Positions 8,265-14,947 of a stretch of 17,350 nucleotides of DNA are shown one piece after another. The translations under genes were made by a program, and so were the position numbers. Positions within the stretch are counted from its first letter, which is position 1. Each line of letters starts with the position of its first letter. The notes below the pieces were generated by a model that was not told the DNA's origin, did not search any database, and worked only from the letters and a program-made list of their open reading frames with translations. The stretch comes from Planctomycetaceae bacterium (GTDB lineage: Bacteria; Planctomycetota; Planctomycetia; Planctomycetales; Planctomycetaceae), in assembly GCA_027080405.1 (NCBI GenBank), contig JALWSL010000468.1, positions 1 through 17,350 on the forward strand. Reading direction: 5' to 3'.

Positions 8265-8876
8265 CGCTGCCAGGTTGCTTATCTCGCTGCCACTCGGTTC
8301 AGAGCAAGTATTCGACTTGCCGATGCAGTCTTTGCTTCACCGAAATGGACGAAACAGGCCTGATAACTGGAACGACAGGCACTGGTGCACATGACTACAT
8401 TCCCGAATGTGGCTTTATCCGAGTCACGATGATATGCTTCATGGTGACAGTTCATATTTCACTGGTCGGCTGTAAGGCAACAACCAGAGGCTGGTTCACT
8501 TTTTTTGTAGATTGCTCGCCGTGGTATACGTTTCTATTTGGGGGAGGGGTGCGCATGCTTGCGACGCAGAGATGCGACGAAAGACGTATCTCCCTTGATG
8601 CCTCAAATTTTGGGCCTGTTTTGATAAAGCTGTATTGATAAAACAGTACAACTCCAAGTCGGCGGGAACTTTTAGGGAGAAGATGGCTGTTGGGAGAATC
8701 GGGATTTGCAAAACCGATTTTACAATGATAGACTGGACGTAGTCTGGAGAACAGACGGTTAGGCTGTTTTTCGCTGCAGTATCGGGTGCGGGCTGAGAAG
8801 CGAGGGAAGCCGGAATTCGGCCAATGTCGTCGAAAAGAGTGGGATCATTTTTGGAAATATAGCCTTGGAGATAGAG
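8265..8876. other. Spacer between the phosphatase and the DUF1559 gene
   Basis: A 612-bp stretch without a supported gene. The 97-residue ORF at 8345-8638 is Cys/Gly/Thr-rich with no domain and no good ribosome-binding site. It contains an 8-bp direct repeat CGCTGCCA (8265-8272 and 8285-8292) immediately after the phosphatase stop, a hairpin at 8304-8320, and a wide inverted repeat CTGTTTT/AAAACAG (8616-8622 and 8640-8646). The last third presumably holds the DUF1559 promoter, but no consensus pair with correct spacing was found. Confidence 0.5.
8304..8320 (+). terminator. Short hairpin 3' of the phosphatase gene
   Basis: GCAAGT-ATTCG-ACTTGC is a 6-bp stem with a 5-nt loop, 39 bp after the stop. 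No T-tract follows. The terminator role is inferred from position only. Confidence 0.3.
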
Positions 8877-9932
8877 ATGCCCTTATATCAAACACAGACC
8901 GCAGATCGGCGGCGGGGATTTACTCTGATAGAACTTCTCGTTGTGATTGCGATCATCGCAATTCTCGCGGCGCTTTTGCTCCCTGCTGTCCAACGTGCCC
9001 GCGAAGCGGCACGGCGGTCTTCCTGCATCAACAATCTCAAGCAGTTGGCTTTGGCTGCCCATAATTATGCTGATGCGCATGGGACATTTCCTTCCGGCTA
9101 TATCCGTCCACCAGTCGGTGATGTCAACAATAATGGGGTCGCTGATGTCAATGAAGACGCAGATGGCGATGGATTTATCGATGGCACGAATATCGATTAT
9201 GCCGCGTTGGAGAATCAGTTCAGTCTGTCACTTCCCGTCACTTTCAGCGAGCCAGCCATTTTCAATCTTGATGGCAAGCCGGGCTACCAGGTCTCACGCT
9301 GGAATATCGACAACCTGTGGAGTTGGCAGGCGTTGATGCTTGCCCAGGTAGAGGCGGATGTGAAAACAGGCATCGATACACGCAACTTCAAGATAGGTCC
9401 TAGTGGTACCCCCAATGCAAACAACATTGCAGGAATCAAGATCGAGATTGAAAGTTATGTCTGTCCCAGTGCGGTTTTGCCTACCGTTCGACCGCAGGGC
9501 TTCGCTTTCTCCACGTACCGTGGCGTTGCGGGACGGGGAAACCCGCCCGGTTCTTCTGGAGGCGCAGTCGCCAACGGAATGCTGTATCGTAACAGCTCGG
9601 TCTCTTTTCGGGATGTTTCCGACGGAACTTCCAACACGCTGTTCATCGGAGATTCGCTTTTCGGTTTCTGGGGCGACGGTTTGAGTTGCTGCACCTTTAA
9701 CACACATCAGGCCGATAATTCCTCCAGGCCGTTTGATGATATTCTGGCCGGAACCGGGCCTTCATCTTCAAGTGGTGGAAATGAAGTTTTTACTTTCGGA
9801 AGTTTTCATGATGGCATCGTGATTTTCGCGATGGTCGATGGTTCTGTGCAGTCGATCAGTAAGACCATCAACAAAACAACCCTTGCCAACCTGTCGACCC
9901 GTAATGGCGGAGAGCGGATTGGCGACTTCTAA
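8877..9932 (+). CDS. DUF1559 family protein with type IV pilin-like N-terminus and embedded EF-hand-like loops
   Basis: A 351-residue member of the planctomycete-expanded DUF1559 family. After a short basic leader, [20 protein letters not shown] (11-30) is a prepilin cleavage/methylation motif, with the processing site expected after Gly14 and a hydrophobic helix that would anchor a pseudopilin. The conserved [19 protein letters not shown] and NY motifs follow. Near the C-terminus H-D-G-(7 residues)-D-G gives the family H-X9-DG signature ([13 protein letters not shown]). Between residues 82 and 105 are two acidic loops, [12 protein letters not shown] and [12 protein letters not shown], shaped like EF-hand or dockerin calcium loops. 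ATG 8877 is preferred over TTG 8865 because GGAG (8867-8870) is spaced 6 nt before it. Family function is not established; surface or secretion-related roles are usually inferred. It is encoded alone. Confidence 0.93.
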   Translation: MPLYQTQTADRRRGFTLIELLVVIAIIAILAALLLPAVQRAREAARRSSCINNLKQLALAAHNYADAHGTFPSGYIRPPVGDVNNNGVADVNEDADGDGFIDGTNIDYAALENQFSLSLPVTFSEPAIFNLDGKPGYQVSRWNIDNLWSWQALMLAQVEADVKTGIDTRNFKIGPSGTPNANNIAGIKIEIESYVCPSAVLPTVRPQGFAFSTYRGVAGRGNPPGSSGGAVANGMLYRNSSVSFRDVSDGTSNTLFIGDSLFGFWGDGLSCCTFNTHQADNSSRPFDDILAGTGPSSSSGGNEVFTFGSFHDGIVIFAMVDGSVQSISKTINKTTLANLSTRNGGERIGDF

Positions 9933-9946
9933 TCTCAAACAGCTGA

Positions 9947-9979
9947 ATTGAAGCTGAATGTTCTTCAGCGTATTTCAAT
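9947..9979 (+). terminator. Bulged 12-bp hairpin after the DUF1559 gene
   Basis: ATTGAAGCTGAA (9947-9958) pairs with TTCAGC (9964-9969) and TTCAAT (9974-9979) around a 5-nt loop. The 3' arm carries a 4-nt bulge, GTAT. It lies 14 bp after the stop codon, which suits a transcription end or mRNA stabiliser, although no T-run follows. The rest of the spacer to 10132 shows nothing recognisable. Confidence 0.4.
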
Positions 9980-10132
9980 GGCGAATGTCCGAAGGCGTAT
10001 ACGTAGATGGCTGTTTCTGTATGCAGTGGTAGGACGGGCGACTGGCGCTAAATTAGGGAGGGTTGTACACCGGCCTTGAAGTGCCTTGGTCATTTTTTCG
10101 GCTTTCGCACCATGCGGTCGGTGGCGAGGTCT

Positions 10133-10360
10133 TTACCAGAACCACCACCAGTTCTCCTTCAGCCACTCGATAAACTCTTCCCCAAGAAAATATCCGAGGA
10201 CGCCGCATGTGATTGCACCAGCGAGCATCGTGTCGCCCATAAAAAGCAGCGGCCCCTCAAAGATGAATGTGCACGCACCAAGCCCAAGACCGGCCCCGAG
10301 CAGTGCTCCCAACAGCGTGCCCGTAAATACATTTACCAGATGGTTTTCTTTCTGAGACAT
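10133..10360 (-). CDS. Small glycine-rich membrane protein, function unknown
   Basis: A 75-residue protein not assigned to a family. A short polar start (MSQKENHL) precedes a glycine-rich hydrophobic stretch at about 10-35 with GxxxG-type spacing (TGTLLGALLGAGLGLGA). After a short Gly-Pro/Asp turn, a second hydrophobic stretch (about 43-60) leads to an acidic, tryptophan-rich tail ending EWLKENWWWFW. This predicts two packed transmembrane helices. ATG 10360 is preferred over the adjacent TTG 10363; the mRNA reads ACGGA 5 nt before it. It lies 109 bp downstream of the sugar-binding lipoprotein gene on the same strand, so co-transcription is possible. It is too small to be an ABC permease. The coherent hydrophobic pattern and ribosome-binding site support a real gene, with moderate certainty. 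Confidence 0.6.
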   Translation of the reverse strand: MSQKENHLVNVFTGTLLGALLGAGLGLGACTFIFEGPLLFMGDTMLAGAITCGVLGYFLGEEFIEWLKENWWWFW

Positions 10361-10469
10361 CAATTCCGTACCAGTTCGCGTTCACCGTTTGTTCGGCCTT
10401 GTCCTGTAGCACGGCTATCACGACGATACAATGTGGTCGCAGCGCACAGTTTCCATCAACAGATCTGAA

Positions 10470-11531
10470 CTATTGGGTCAGCTCTTTCAGGCGGGCCCAG
10501 TATTTTTCTACCTCAACCTCACGAGAGATAGCCGGATCAGGATTCTTTTTGATGACACGAGCCGGGAAGAGGATTTTGTTTTCATTCGGAACAACCGTCC
10601 CCTGACTGGCTTTAAGGATAGTTGGCAACTTTTCGCCCCTGGCGAGTGCTGCAAGAACACGAATCGATTCAAAACCATACATGTACGGGTTCTGCACAAC
10701 CGTTGCCACGATTTCACCATCGACGATGCCCTGCAACGTGGTGTCGTCTTCGTCGAATGCAACAATCTTTATTTTCCCAAGTTTGCCCGCTTCTTTCACC
10801 GCTTCCAGGCACAAAGGGGGATTGTAGGCGAATAATCCAACCATGCAGTTCATTTCCGGATATTTGGAGATCGCATCGGAGGCATCCGCTTTCGCTTTGG
10901 CAAAATCGAAACCGTCTACCCTGGTATCGAGAATGGTGTATTTCCCTTGTGTGACAGGTTTTCCCTGTTCATCAAAACGGCTGGCGTCCGGCTCGCGCCC
11001 GAGAATGGCGTCAATCACTCCCTGGCGGCGCAATCTCGCGTTGTCCTGATCGATCCGTCCAATGAATAACATGATTTTCCCGCCATCTGGAAGCGCCTCT
11101 CGAACAACTTCGCCGCAAATGCGGCCGGCATCGTAGTTATCCATTCCGATGTAACAGAGCCGTTTGGAATGGGGAGCATCGGAATCATGAGTAATCAGGT
11201 TGGTCTGTTCAGCCGCGGAATTGAGCAGGTCGCGCTGCCCTTCGGGATCGATCGCGCTGATCGCGATACCGTCAATGCCATCGACGAGCAAATCCTCCAC
11301 AATCCGCTTCTGACCGGCGACATCATCAGTCGGCATGAATACTTTGACGTCGACATCATATTCCTTGCCCGCTGCCTGAACCCCTTTCTCGGCAACATCC
11401 CAGAAACTGGCCGGCCCGTTGGTGATGAAAGCAAGAGTCGTTCTGTCGGAGTCGCCTTGCTGTTTCGGTTCACAGCCGGAAACAGAAAATAACATGACGA
11501 GAATCAAAGCAAGACTGAGAGATTTATTCAT
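10470..11531 (-). CDS. Periplasmic sugar-binding lipoprotein (RbsB/LacI-type substrate-binding protein)
   Basis: A 353-residue type I periplasmic binding protein of the ribose-binding (Peripla_BP_4) class. The N-terminus is a lipoprotein signal: MNKS, a hydrophobic helix and a lipobox VSGC, with Cys20 as the predicted lipidated residue. The mature part starts with [19 protein letters not shown], followed by [29 protein letters not shown] and [14 protein letters not shown], the usual strands and sugar-contact loops of the fold. The mRNA carries a strong ribosome-binding site, GAGGTGATC, just before the ATG. No ATP-binding or permease gene adjoins it. Planctomycetes often encode such orphan binding proteins, so it may feed a distant transporter or act as a sensor. 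Specificity cannot be read from sequence; D-ribose, D-xylose and AI-2-like sugars are all possible. Divergent from the phospholipase D gene. Confidence 0.9.
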   Translation of the reverse strand: MNKSLSLALILVMLFSVSGCEPKQQGDSDRTTLAFITNGPASFWDVAEKGVQAAGKEYDVDVKVFMPTDDVAGQKRIVEDLLVDGIDGIAISAIDPEGQRDLLNSAAEQTNLITHDSDAPHSKRLCYIGMDNYDAGRICGEVVREALPDGGKIMLFIGRIDQDNARLRRQGVIDAILGREPDASRFDEQGKPVTQGKYTILDTRVDGFDFAKAKADASDAISKYPEMNCMVGLFAYNPPLCLEAVKEAGKLGKIKIVAFDEDDTTLQGIVDGEIVATVVQNPYMYGFESIRVLAALARGEKLPTILKASQGTVVPNENKILFPARVIKKNPDPAISREVEVEKYWARLKELTQ

Positions 11532-11546
11532 TATCTGATCACCTCG

Positions 11547-11568
11547 GAGTTCAATGAGTTCAATTGAA
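11547..11568. promoter_or_regulatory. Tandem 9-bp repeat and 10-bp palindrome in the lipoprotein/phospholipase divergent region
   Basis: GAGTTCAAT is repeated head to tail at 11547-11555 and 11556-11564. The second copy runs into the perfect palindrome TTCAATTGAA (11559-11568). It sits directly upstream of the lipoprotein ribosome-binding site (11537-11545 on the opposite strand), within its mRNA leader or promoter-proximal DNA. An operator is plausible; no regulator gene is adjacent. Confidence 0.35.
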
Positions 11569-11741
11569 AAGCGAATTGTTATCCCCGGATTTCCGAAACC
11601 AATCCCTATCTATCGTGCTATCAAGTTACCAAGTTCGGCGATTCATTTCCTGTTCATGATAAAAAAAGTTGATATTACGGGAAAGATACAGCGCAGGGGA
11701 TGCAGTGGTCTCGGGTTTCCCTTTTAGCGGAATATCTGATA

Positions 11742-13280
11742 ATGTCTGCGGAACCAGAAAGGCGAATTCCGTCAGGCTCCCTCTGTTTTGATGAACGCCC
11801 TGTCAGGGTGAATACCTTTCAGGATACTCCCTGTTGGCCAGCGAATTGGGTTACTTTCATGTTCACCGGATCGTTTGTTTTTCTGCTTCTGGAATGGTCG
11901 ATCCGCATGGTGATGTTGCCCGTCATCGCCATGAAACACCGTCCGCCGACTGCTTTGGCCTGGTTGACAATTATTTCTTTCCAGCCATTTATTGGACTGG
12001 GATTGTACATCGTTCTGGGAAACAACCAGTTTCCGCGAAAACGGATCGAAGAATTTGCGTCGCTGAGAAGAAGTCTGACTCTGGATATCTGGCCGCTTCT
12101 GCAGGATTTTTGTGTTAATCCTTCCAGCAGGAGTGCGAACCGATTCCATCATTCACTCCTCGTAGAATTGAGTGAAATGCCTGTACTGCGAGGCAATGAA
12201 TACGAATTGATCGCGGAAACAGAAACAACAATCGACCGGCTGATCGAAGATATCAATCAGGCGGAATCCCACGTGCACCTGCTGTTTTACATCTGGCGAG
12301 ACGATCAGACTGGCCAACGTGTTTGCGATGCCATGATTGAAGCAGAACGGCGAGGGGTTGAATGCCGGGTACTTGTCGATGCAGTCGGTTCCCGTTCCTT
12401 TTTGAAAAAACAGGCCAAATCGCTTCGAAAGGCAGGAATCGAAATTCATGCGGTTCTTCCAGTGAATCTGTTTCGTCGTCAGGCGGCTCGTATCGATATG
12501 CGCAACCATCGGAAAATCGCGGTGATCGACGGGAAGATCGGTTATACCGGTTCCCAGAATATTGTTAATGCGGATTACGGAACCAGACAGATCGCCTGGC
12601 ACGATCTGATGATGAGATTAACGGGGCCGATCGTTCTGCAACTGCAATCGGTTTTTTGTACCGACTGGTTCGCCTCGGCTCATCAGGAGTTGGACCGGAA
12701 GGATATTTTTCCCACTCCAGTTGAAACCGGCAACATCACCCTGGAAACCTTTCCCAGTGGGCCGACCTACGAAATTCAGAATCTACAACGTTTGCTCGTT
12801 GCTGCTGTCTATCATGCTTCAAAGGAAGTCATCGTCACGACTCCCTATTTCGTCCCTGATGACTCGTTGTTACAGGCGATTGAAGTAGCGAGATTGCGCG
12901 GCGTCCATATTATTCTGGTATTGCCTGAACGCTCCGATCAGATTCTCGTCAGTGCGGCCCAGCGGTCCTACTATCAGGGATTGTTGGAACAGGGAGTCGA
13001 AATTCATCTGTTTCAACCCGGTTTATTACATTCAAAAACATTGACCATCGATGGAGAATTCGCGTTGGTTGGAACGAGCAATATGGATATCCGGTCTTTT
13101 GCATTGAATTTGGAGCTGAATTTGATACTGTTCGGCCATGAAGCGACCAAACCGATTGTCAGGCAACAATATCTCTACCTGAAGCAATCACGCCAGTTAA
13201 GCCTTGAGGAGTGGAATAAGCGCAAACTTTGGAAACAGATCGGTGAATCGATCGCCAGATTGCTTTCACCGATTTTATAA
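11742..13280 (+). CDS. Cardiolipin synthase-type phospholipase D family protein
   Basis: Membrane enzyme predicted to join phosphatidylglycerol units into cardiolipin. The 512-residue protein has two N-terminal transmembrane segments (about 36-62 and 70-92) in the usual layout, with [22 protein letters not shown] between and within them. The catalytic part has two HxKx4D motifs: HRKIAVID (His256, Lys258, Asp263) followed by GSQN, and HSKTLTID (His430, Lys432, Asp437) followed by GTSN. Both active-site halves are intact. An in-frame ATG at 11700 would add 14 residues, but its purine run AGGGG abuts the ATG without spacing; ATG 11742 has GCGGAA about 10 nt upstream and is preferred with modest certainty. 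Other phospholipase D transferases share the HKD motifs; the N-terminal membrane anchor and length favour cardiolipin synthase. Confidence 0.9.
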   Translation: MSAEPERRIPSGSLCFDERPVRVNTFQDTPCWPANWVTFMFTGSFVFLLLEWSIRMVMLPVIAMKHRPPTALAWLTIISFQPFIGLGLYIVLGNNQFPRKRIEEFASLRRSLTLDIWPLLQDFCVNPSSRSANRFHHSLLVELSEMPVLRGNEYELIAETETTIDRLIEDINQAESHVHLLFYIWRDDQTGQRVCDAMIEAERRGVECRVLVDAVGSRSFLKKQAKSLRKAGIEIHAVLPVNLFRRQAARIDMRNHRKIAVIDGKIGYTGSQNIVNADYGTRQIAWHDLMMRLTGPIVLQLQSVFCTDWFASAHQELDRKDIFPTPVETGNITLETFPSGPTYEIQNLQRLLVAAVYHASKEVIVTTPYFVPDDSLLQAIEVARLRGVHIILVLPERSDQILVSAAQRSYYQGLLEQGVEIHLFQPGLLHSKTLTIDGEFALVGTSNMDIRSFALNLELNLILFGHEATKPIVRQQYLYLKQSRQLSLEEWNKRKLWKQIGESIARLLSPIL

Positions 13281-13295
13281 TGAAAACGAATTGCC

Positions 13296-13325
13296 AGGCG
13301 AGGCGCATAAGCGCTAACCGCCTTT
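13296..13325 (+). terminator. GC-rich two-part hairpin after the cardiolipin synthase-type gene
   Basis: AGGCG (13296-13300) pairs with CGCCT (13319-13323), and inside it GCGC (13303-13306) pairs with GCGC (13311-13314) around an ATAA loop, leaving a 2/4-nt internal loop. A short TTT follows. It starts 16 bp after the stop and is the most terminator-like structure in the window. Confidence 0.5.
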
Positions 13326-13358
13326 CAACTTTGTCACGCTTGAAATTGCTCAGCATGG

Positions 13359-13385
13359 GAATTGTCAGAATTATCGGAATTGTCG
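13359..13385. repeat. Three tandem 9-bp repeats upstream of the redoxin gene
   Basis: GAATTGTCA, GAATTATCG and GAATTGTCG follow each other without gaps at 13359-13367, 13368-13376 and 13377-13385, matching GAATTRTCR. They end 87 bp before the redoxin ATG, a position suited to regulator binding; simple slippage is the alternative. Confidence 0.5.
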
Positions 13386-13472
13386 TATTGCCGGATAACA
13401 GAATACAGCAGGCAGTAGGCCGATCCCCCCGAATTTCCCCCCGGAAAGTAATACCAGACAGGAGAAAAGATT

Positions 13473-14066
13473 ATGGTGATGACTGCTTCAACAATGCTCC
13501 CTTTGGGGAGTGATCTTCCCGAATTCTCACTTCCAGATGCCAACGGGAAACAGGTTTCTACAGCCGATCTGCCTGCCGGGAAGCCGGTATTGGTGATGTT
13601 TATCTGCAATCATTGCCCGTTTGTTGTTCATTTGCAGCAGGCATTGGCCCGGTTCGGAAGTGAATATCAGGAAAAAGGACTGAGCGTGATTGCAATCAGT
13701 TCGAACGATGTTTCGACACATCCTGCCGATGCCCCCGAAAAAATGGCTGAAATGGCGAAGAAGTCGGGCTGGACGTTTCCGTACCTGTATGACGAAACTC
13801 AACAGGTTGCCAAGGCGTTTCGTGCCGCTTGTACTCCCGATTTTTTTCTGTTCGACCAGAATCACAAACTCGCCTATCGGGGGCAGTTCGATGACAGTCG
13901 CCCCGGCAACGGAATTGAAGTGACCGGTGCGGATTTGAGATCAGCCTGCGATGCCGTTCTCGCCGGTCAACCAGTTCCTGAATTGCAAAAGCCAAGCATC
14001 GGCTGCAATATCAAATGGAAGCAGGGACAGGAGCCCGACTATTTTACCGGAATCGCTGCCGAATAA
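13473..14066 (+). CDS. Redoxin / peroxiredoxin-like thioredoxin-fold protein with CNHC motif
   Basis: A 197-residue thioredoxin-fold protein of the AhpC/TSA-like redoxin group. The N-terminus LPLGSDLPEFSLPDANGK is the typical opening strand. VLVMFICNHCPFV places a CxxC centre at Cys45 and Cys48. A later ACTPDFFLFD gives the cis-proline (Thr-Pro) beside the active site, and PSIGCNIKWK near the C-terminus carries another conserved-looking cysteine. No signal peptide or lipobox precedes the domain, so a cytoplasmic location is likely. Relatives are annotated as thioredoxin family or PRX-like proteins of unproven substrate; peroxide or disulfide reduction is inferred. The start is supported by GGAGA (13461-13465) 7 nt before the ATG. 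trxB in the same window is a possible electron donor, but the two are far apart. Confidence 0.88.
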   Translation: MVMTASTMLPLGSDLPEFSLPDANGKQVSTADLPAGKPVLVMFICNHCPFVVHLQQALARFGSEYQEKGLSVIAISSNDVSTHPADAPEKMAEMAKKSGWTFPYLYDETQQVAKAFRAACTPDFFLFDQNHKLAYRGQFDDSRPGNGIEVTGADLRSACDAVLAGQPVPELQKPSIGCNIKWKQGQEPDYFTGIAAE

Positions 14067-14113
14067 ATGCGGTTACCTGTTCCAGCGGACGCCATGATGC
14101 CGCAGGCTGAAGC

Positions 14114-14147
14114 AAGCCCCGGCATTGCGGTTTGCCGTAGTGGGCTT
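14114..14147. terminator. Bulged hairpin between convergent redoxin and leuD
   Basis: AAGCCCCGGCA (14114-14124) pairs with TGCCG (14133-14137) and GGGCTT (14142-14147) around an 8-nt loop, with a 4-nt bulge TAGT on the 3' arm. It lies 47 bp after the redoxin stop. Because the genes converge here, it could end transcription from either side. Confidence 0.45.
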
Positions 14148-14201
14148 CACTCCGTAATGTGTAAATGTCGGTTGCCAAGGTCCGTTATTGGCTGCAATTG
14201 T

Positions 14202-14224
14202 TGCTTGCAATGGCGGAGCAAGCA
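14202..14224. terminator. 7-bp hairpin just downstream of the second leuD stop
   Basis: TGCTTGC (14202-14208) pairs with GCAAGCA (14218-14224) around a 9-nt loop. It lies 6 bp beyond the distal TGA (14231-14233) of the full-length leuD reading frame. That placement fits the end of the intact gene rather than the internal TGA. No T-run is present on either strand. Confidence 0.35.
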
Positions 14225-14230
14225 GCTTTG

Positions 14231-14401
14231 TCATTGTGTTACAAAGTGATTCAAATACGGAATCTTCTGCGCTGTTTCCTTGATCGCGTCTTCGTTTTGC
14301 AACAGAAGATCCATGAAATCCCACTCACCGGAAAGAAGGGCGTTGCTTGAAGAACCCGGGATGGTGATACCGCATTCGAAATATCCGCTGATCACTCTAT
14401 T
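14231..14401 (-). other. leuD: In-frame continuation of leuD beyond the internal TGA (C-terminal 56 codons)
   Basis: Directly after the TGA at 14402-14404, the same minus-strand frame stays open for 56 sense codons to a TGA at 14231-14233. It begins NRVISGYFECGITIP and goes on through NALLSGEWDFMDLLLQNEDAI to QKIPYL. This is the expected C-terminal part of LeuD: family members end with a strand, an Ala/Gly-Trp-Asp turn, a helix with an acidic DAI-like segment, and a final Pro-Tyr/Phe-Leu. Joined with the upstream 141 residues it gives 198 positions, the normal family size. It has no plausible start of its own at the beginning of the segment; it is the severed end of leuD unless readthrough occurs. 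Confidence 0.85.
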
Positions 14402-14827
14402 TCACTTGACATCAACGGTAATTTCCCGGCTCGGATCTTCTTCAATCAATTCAGCCAGCTTTTCCAGATCGCTTCTGCCTGCACAAACCGCTGGTGTTCC
14501 AAGTGCGGTGCAGTTGCCGAAGAAGATTTCTGCAAACGATTCAGCAATAATCGCTTTGATCCCCCAACGAATCAGTGATTGCGGAGCATGTTCGCGCGAA
14601 GAACCGCAACCAAAGTTGCGTCCGGCTACAAGCACCGAACCGCTCTGATACTTTTCGTTATTGAACGGGTGATTCGGGTCCTGCTGGCGATCATCTTCAA
14701 ACGCATGCTTGCCCAGTCCGTCAAAAGTGACACATCGCAAAAAACGGGCCGGGATAATGCGGTCGGTATCAATATCATCCAGCAATAACGGAACGCCACA
14801 ACCTGTTACCTGTCTAATTTCATTCAT
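14402..14827 (-). CDS. leuD: 3-isopropylmalate dehydratase small subunit, prematurely stopped
   Basis: Small swivelling subunit of isopropylmalate isomerase, which works with LeuC to convert 2-isopropylmalate to 3-isopropylmalate in leucine synthesis. The ORF encodes 141 residues: [14 protein letters not shown] near the N-terminus, the hallmark [15 protein letters not shown], and [19 protein letters not shown]. It then ends at TGA (14402-14404) after ITVDVK, at the point where family members continue with about 55 more residues. Those residues are encoded in the same frame immediately downstream, so this is one substitution rather than a frameshift or deletion. TGA ends other genes here, including the EF-G-like gene, so it is not simply reassigned. 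It follows leuC after 120 bp on the same strand. The truncated product would lack part of its domain and is probably inactive unless the stop is read through or is a base-call error. Confidence 0.9.
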   Translation of the reverse strand: MNEIRQVTGCGVPLLLDDIDTDRIIPARFLRCVTFDGLGKHAFEDDRQQDPNHPFNNEKYQSGSVLVAGRNFGCGSSREHAPQSLIRWGIKAIIAESFAEIFFGNCTALGTPAVCAGRSDLEKLAELIEEDPSREITVDVK

Positions 14828-14844
14828 GATTGAGATCTTTCTGT

Positions 14845-14861
14845 TGAGCTGCTGTAGCTCA
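14845..14861 (-). promoter_or_regulatory. Hairpin in the leuC-leuD spacer, upstream of the leuD start
   Basis: TGAGCT-GCTGT-AGCTCA forms a 6-bp stem with a 5-nt loop about 18 nt before the leuD ATG on the mRNA. It lies next to the weak ribosome-binding region (GAAAGA) and might affect leuD translation or mRNA processing between the cistrons. This is a positional inference. Confidence 0.25.
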
Positions 14862-14947
14862 GGCTGCGTCTGACAGTGAATCGATTTCCTTCATACCGGA
14901 TAAAGTCGCCAGACACAGTTCTGACATACCATCAAACACCCGGTGTG

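Noticed and set aside
8345..8638. 97-codon ORF in the spacer before the DUF1559 gene
   Set aside because: No domain, weak start region and unusual composition; hydrophobic patches are not organised as clear membrane helices.
8616..8646. Inverted repeat CTGTTTT/AAAACAG as an operator for the DUF1559 gene
   Set aside because: 7-bp AT-rich arms with a 17-nt gap, about 230 bp from the start, are too weak to support as a site.
10133..10360. Small membrane protein as an ABC permease fragment
   Set aside because: Only two helices, no EAA-type loop, and a coherent start and stop; it is not a truncated permease.
14073..14324. Minus-strand ORF of 83 codons downstream of leuD
   Set aside because: It overlaps the LeuD C-terminal coding segment in a different frame; the LeuD frame explains the sequence better.
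14402..14404. TGA in leuD as selenocysteine or as reassigned tryptophan
   Set aside because: LeuD has no conserved Cys or Trp at this position and no convincing SECIS-like apical GU loop is visible. TGA also ends the EF-G-like gene and the full leuD frame, so global reassignment is excluded.
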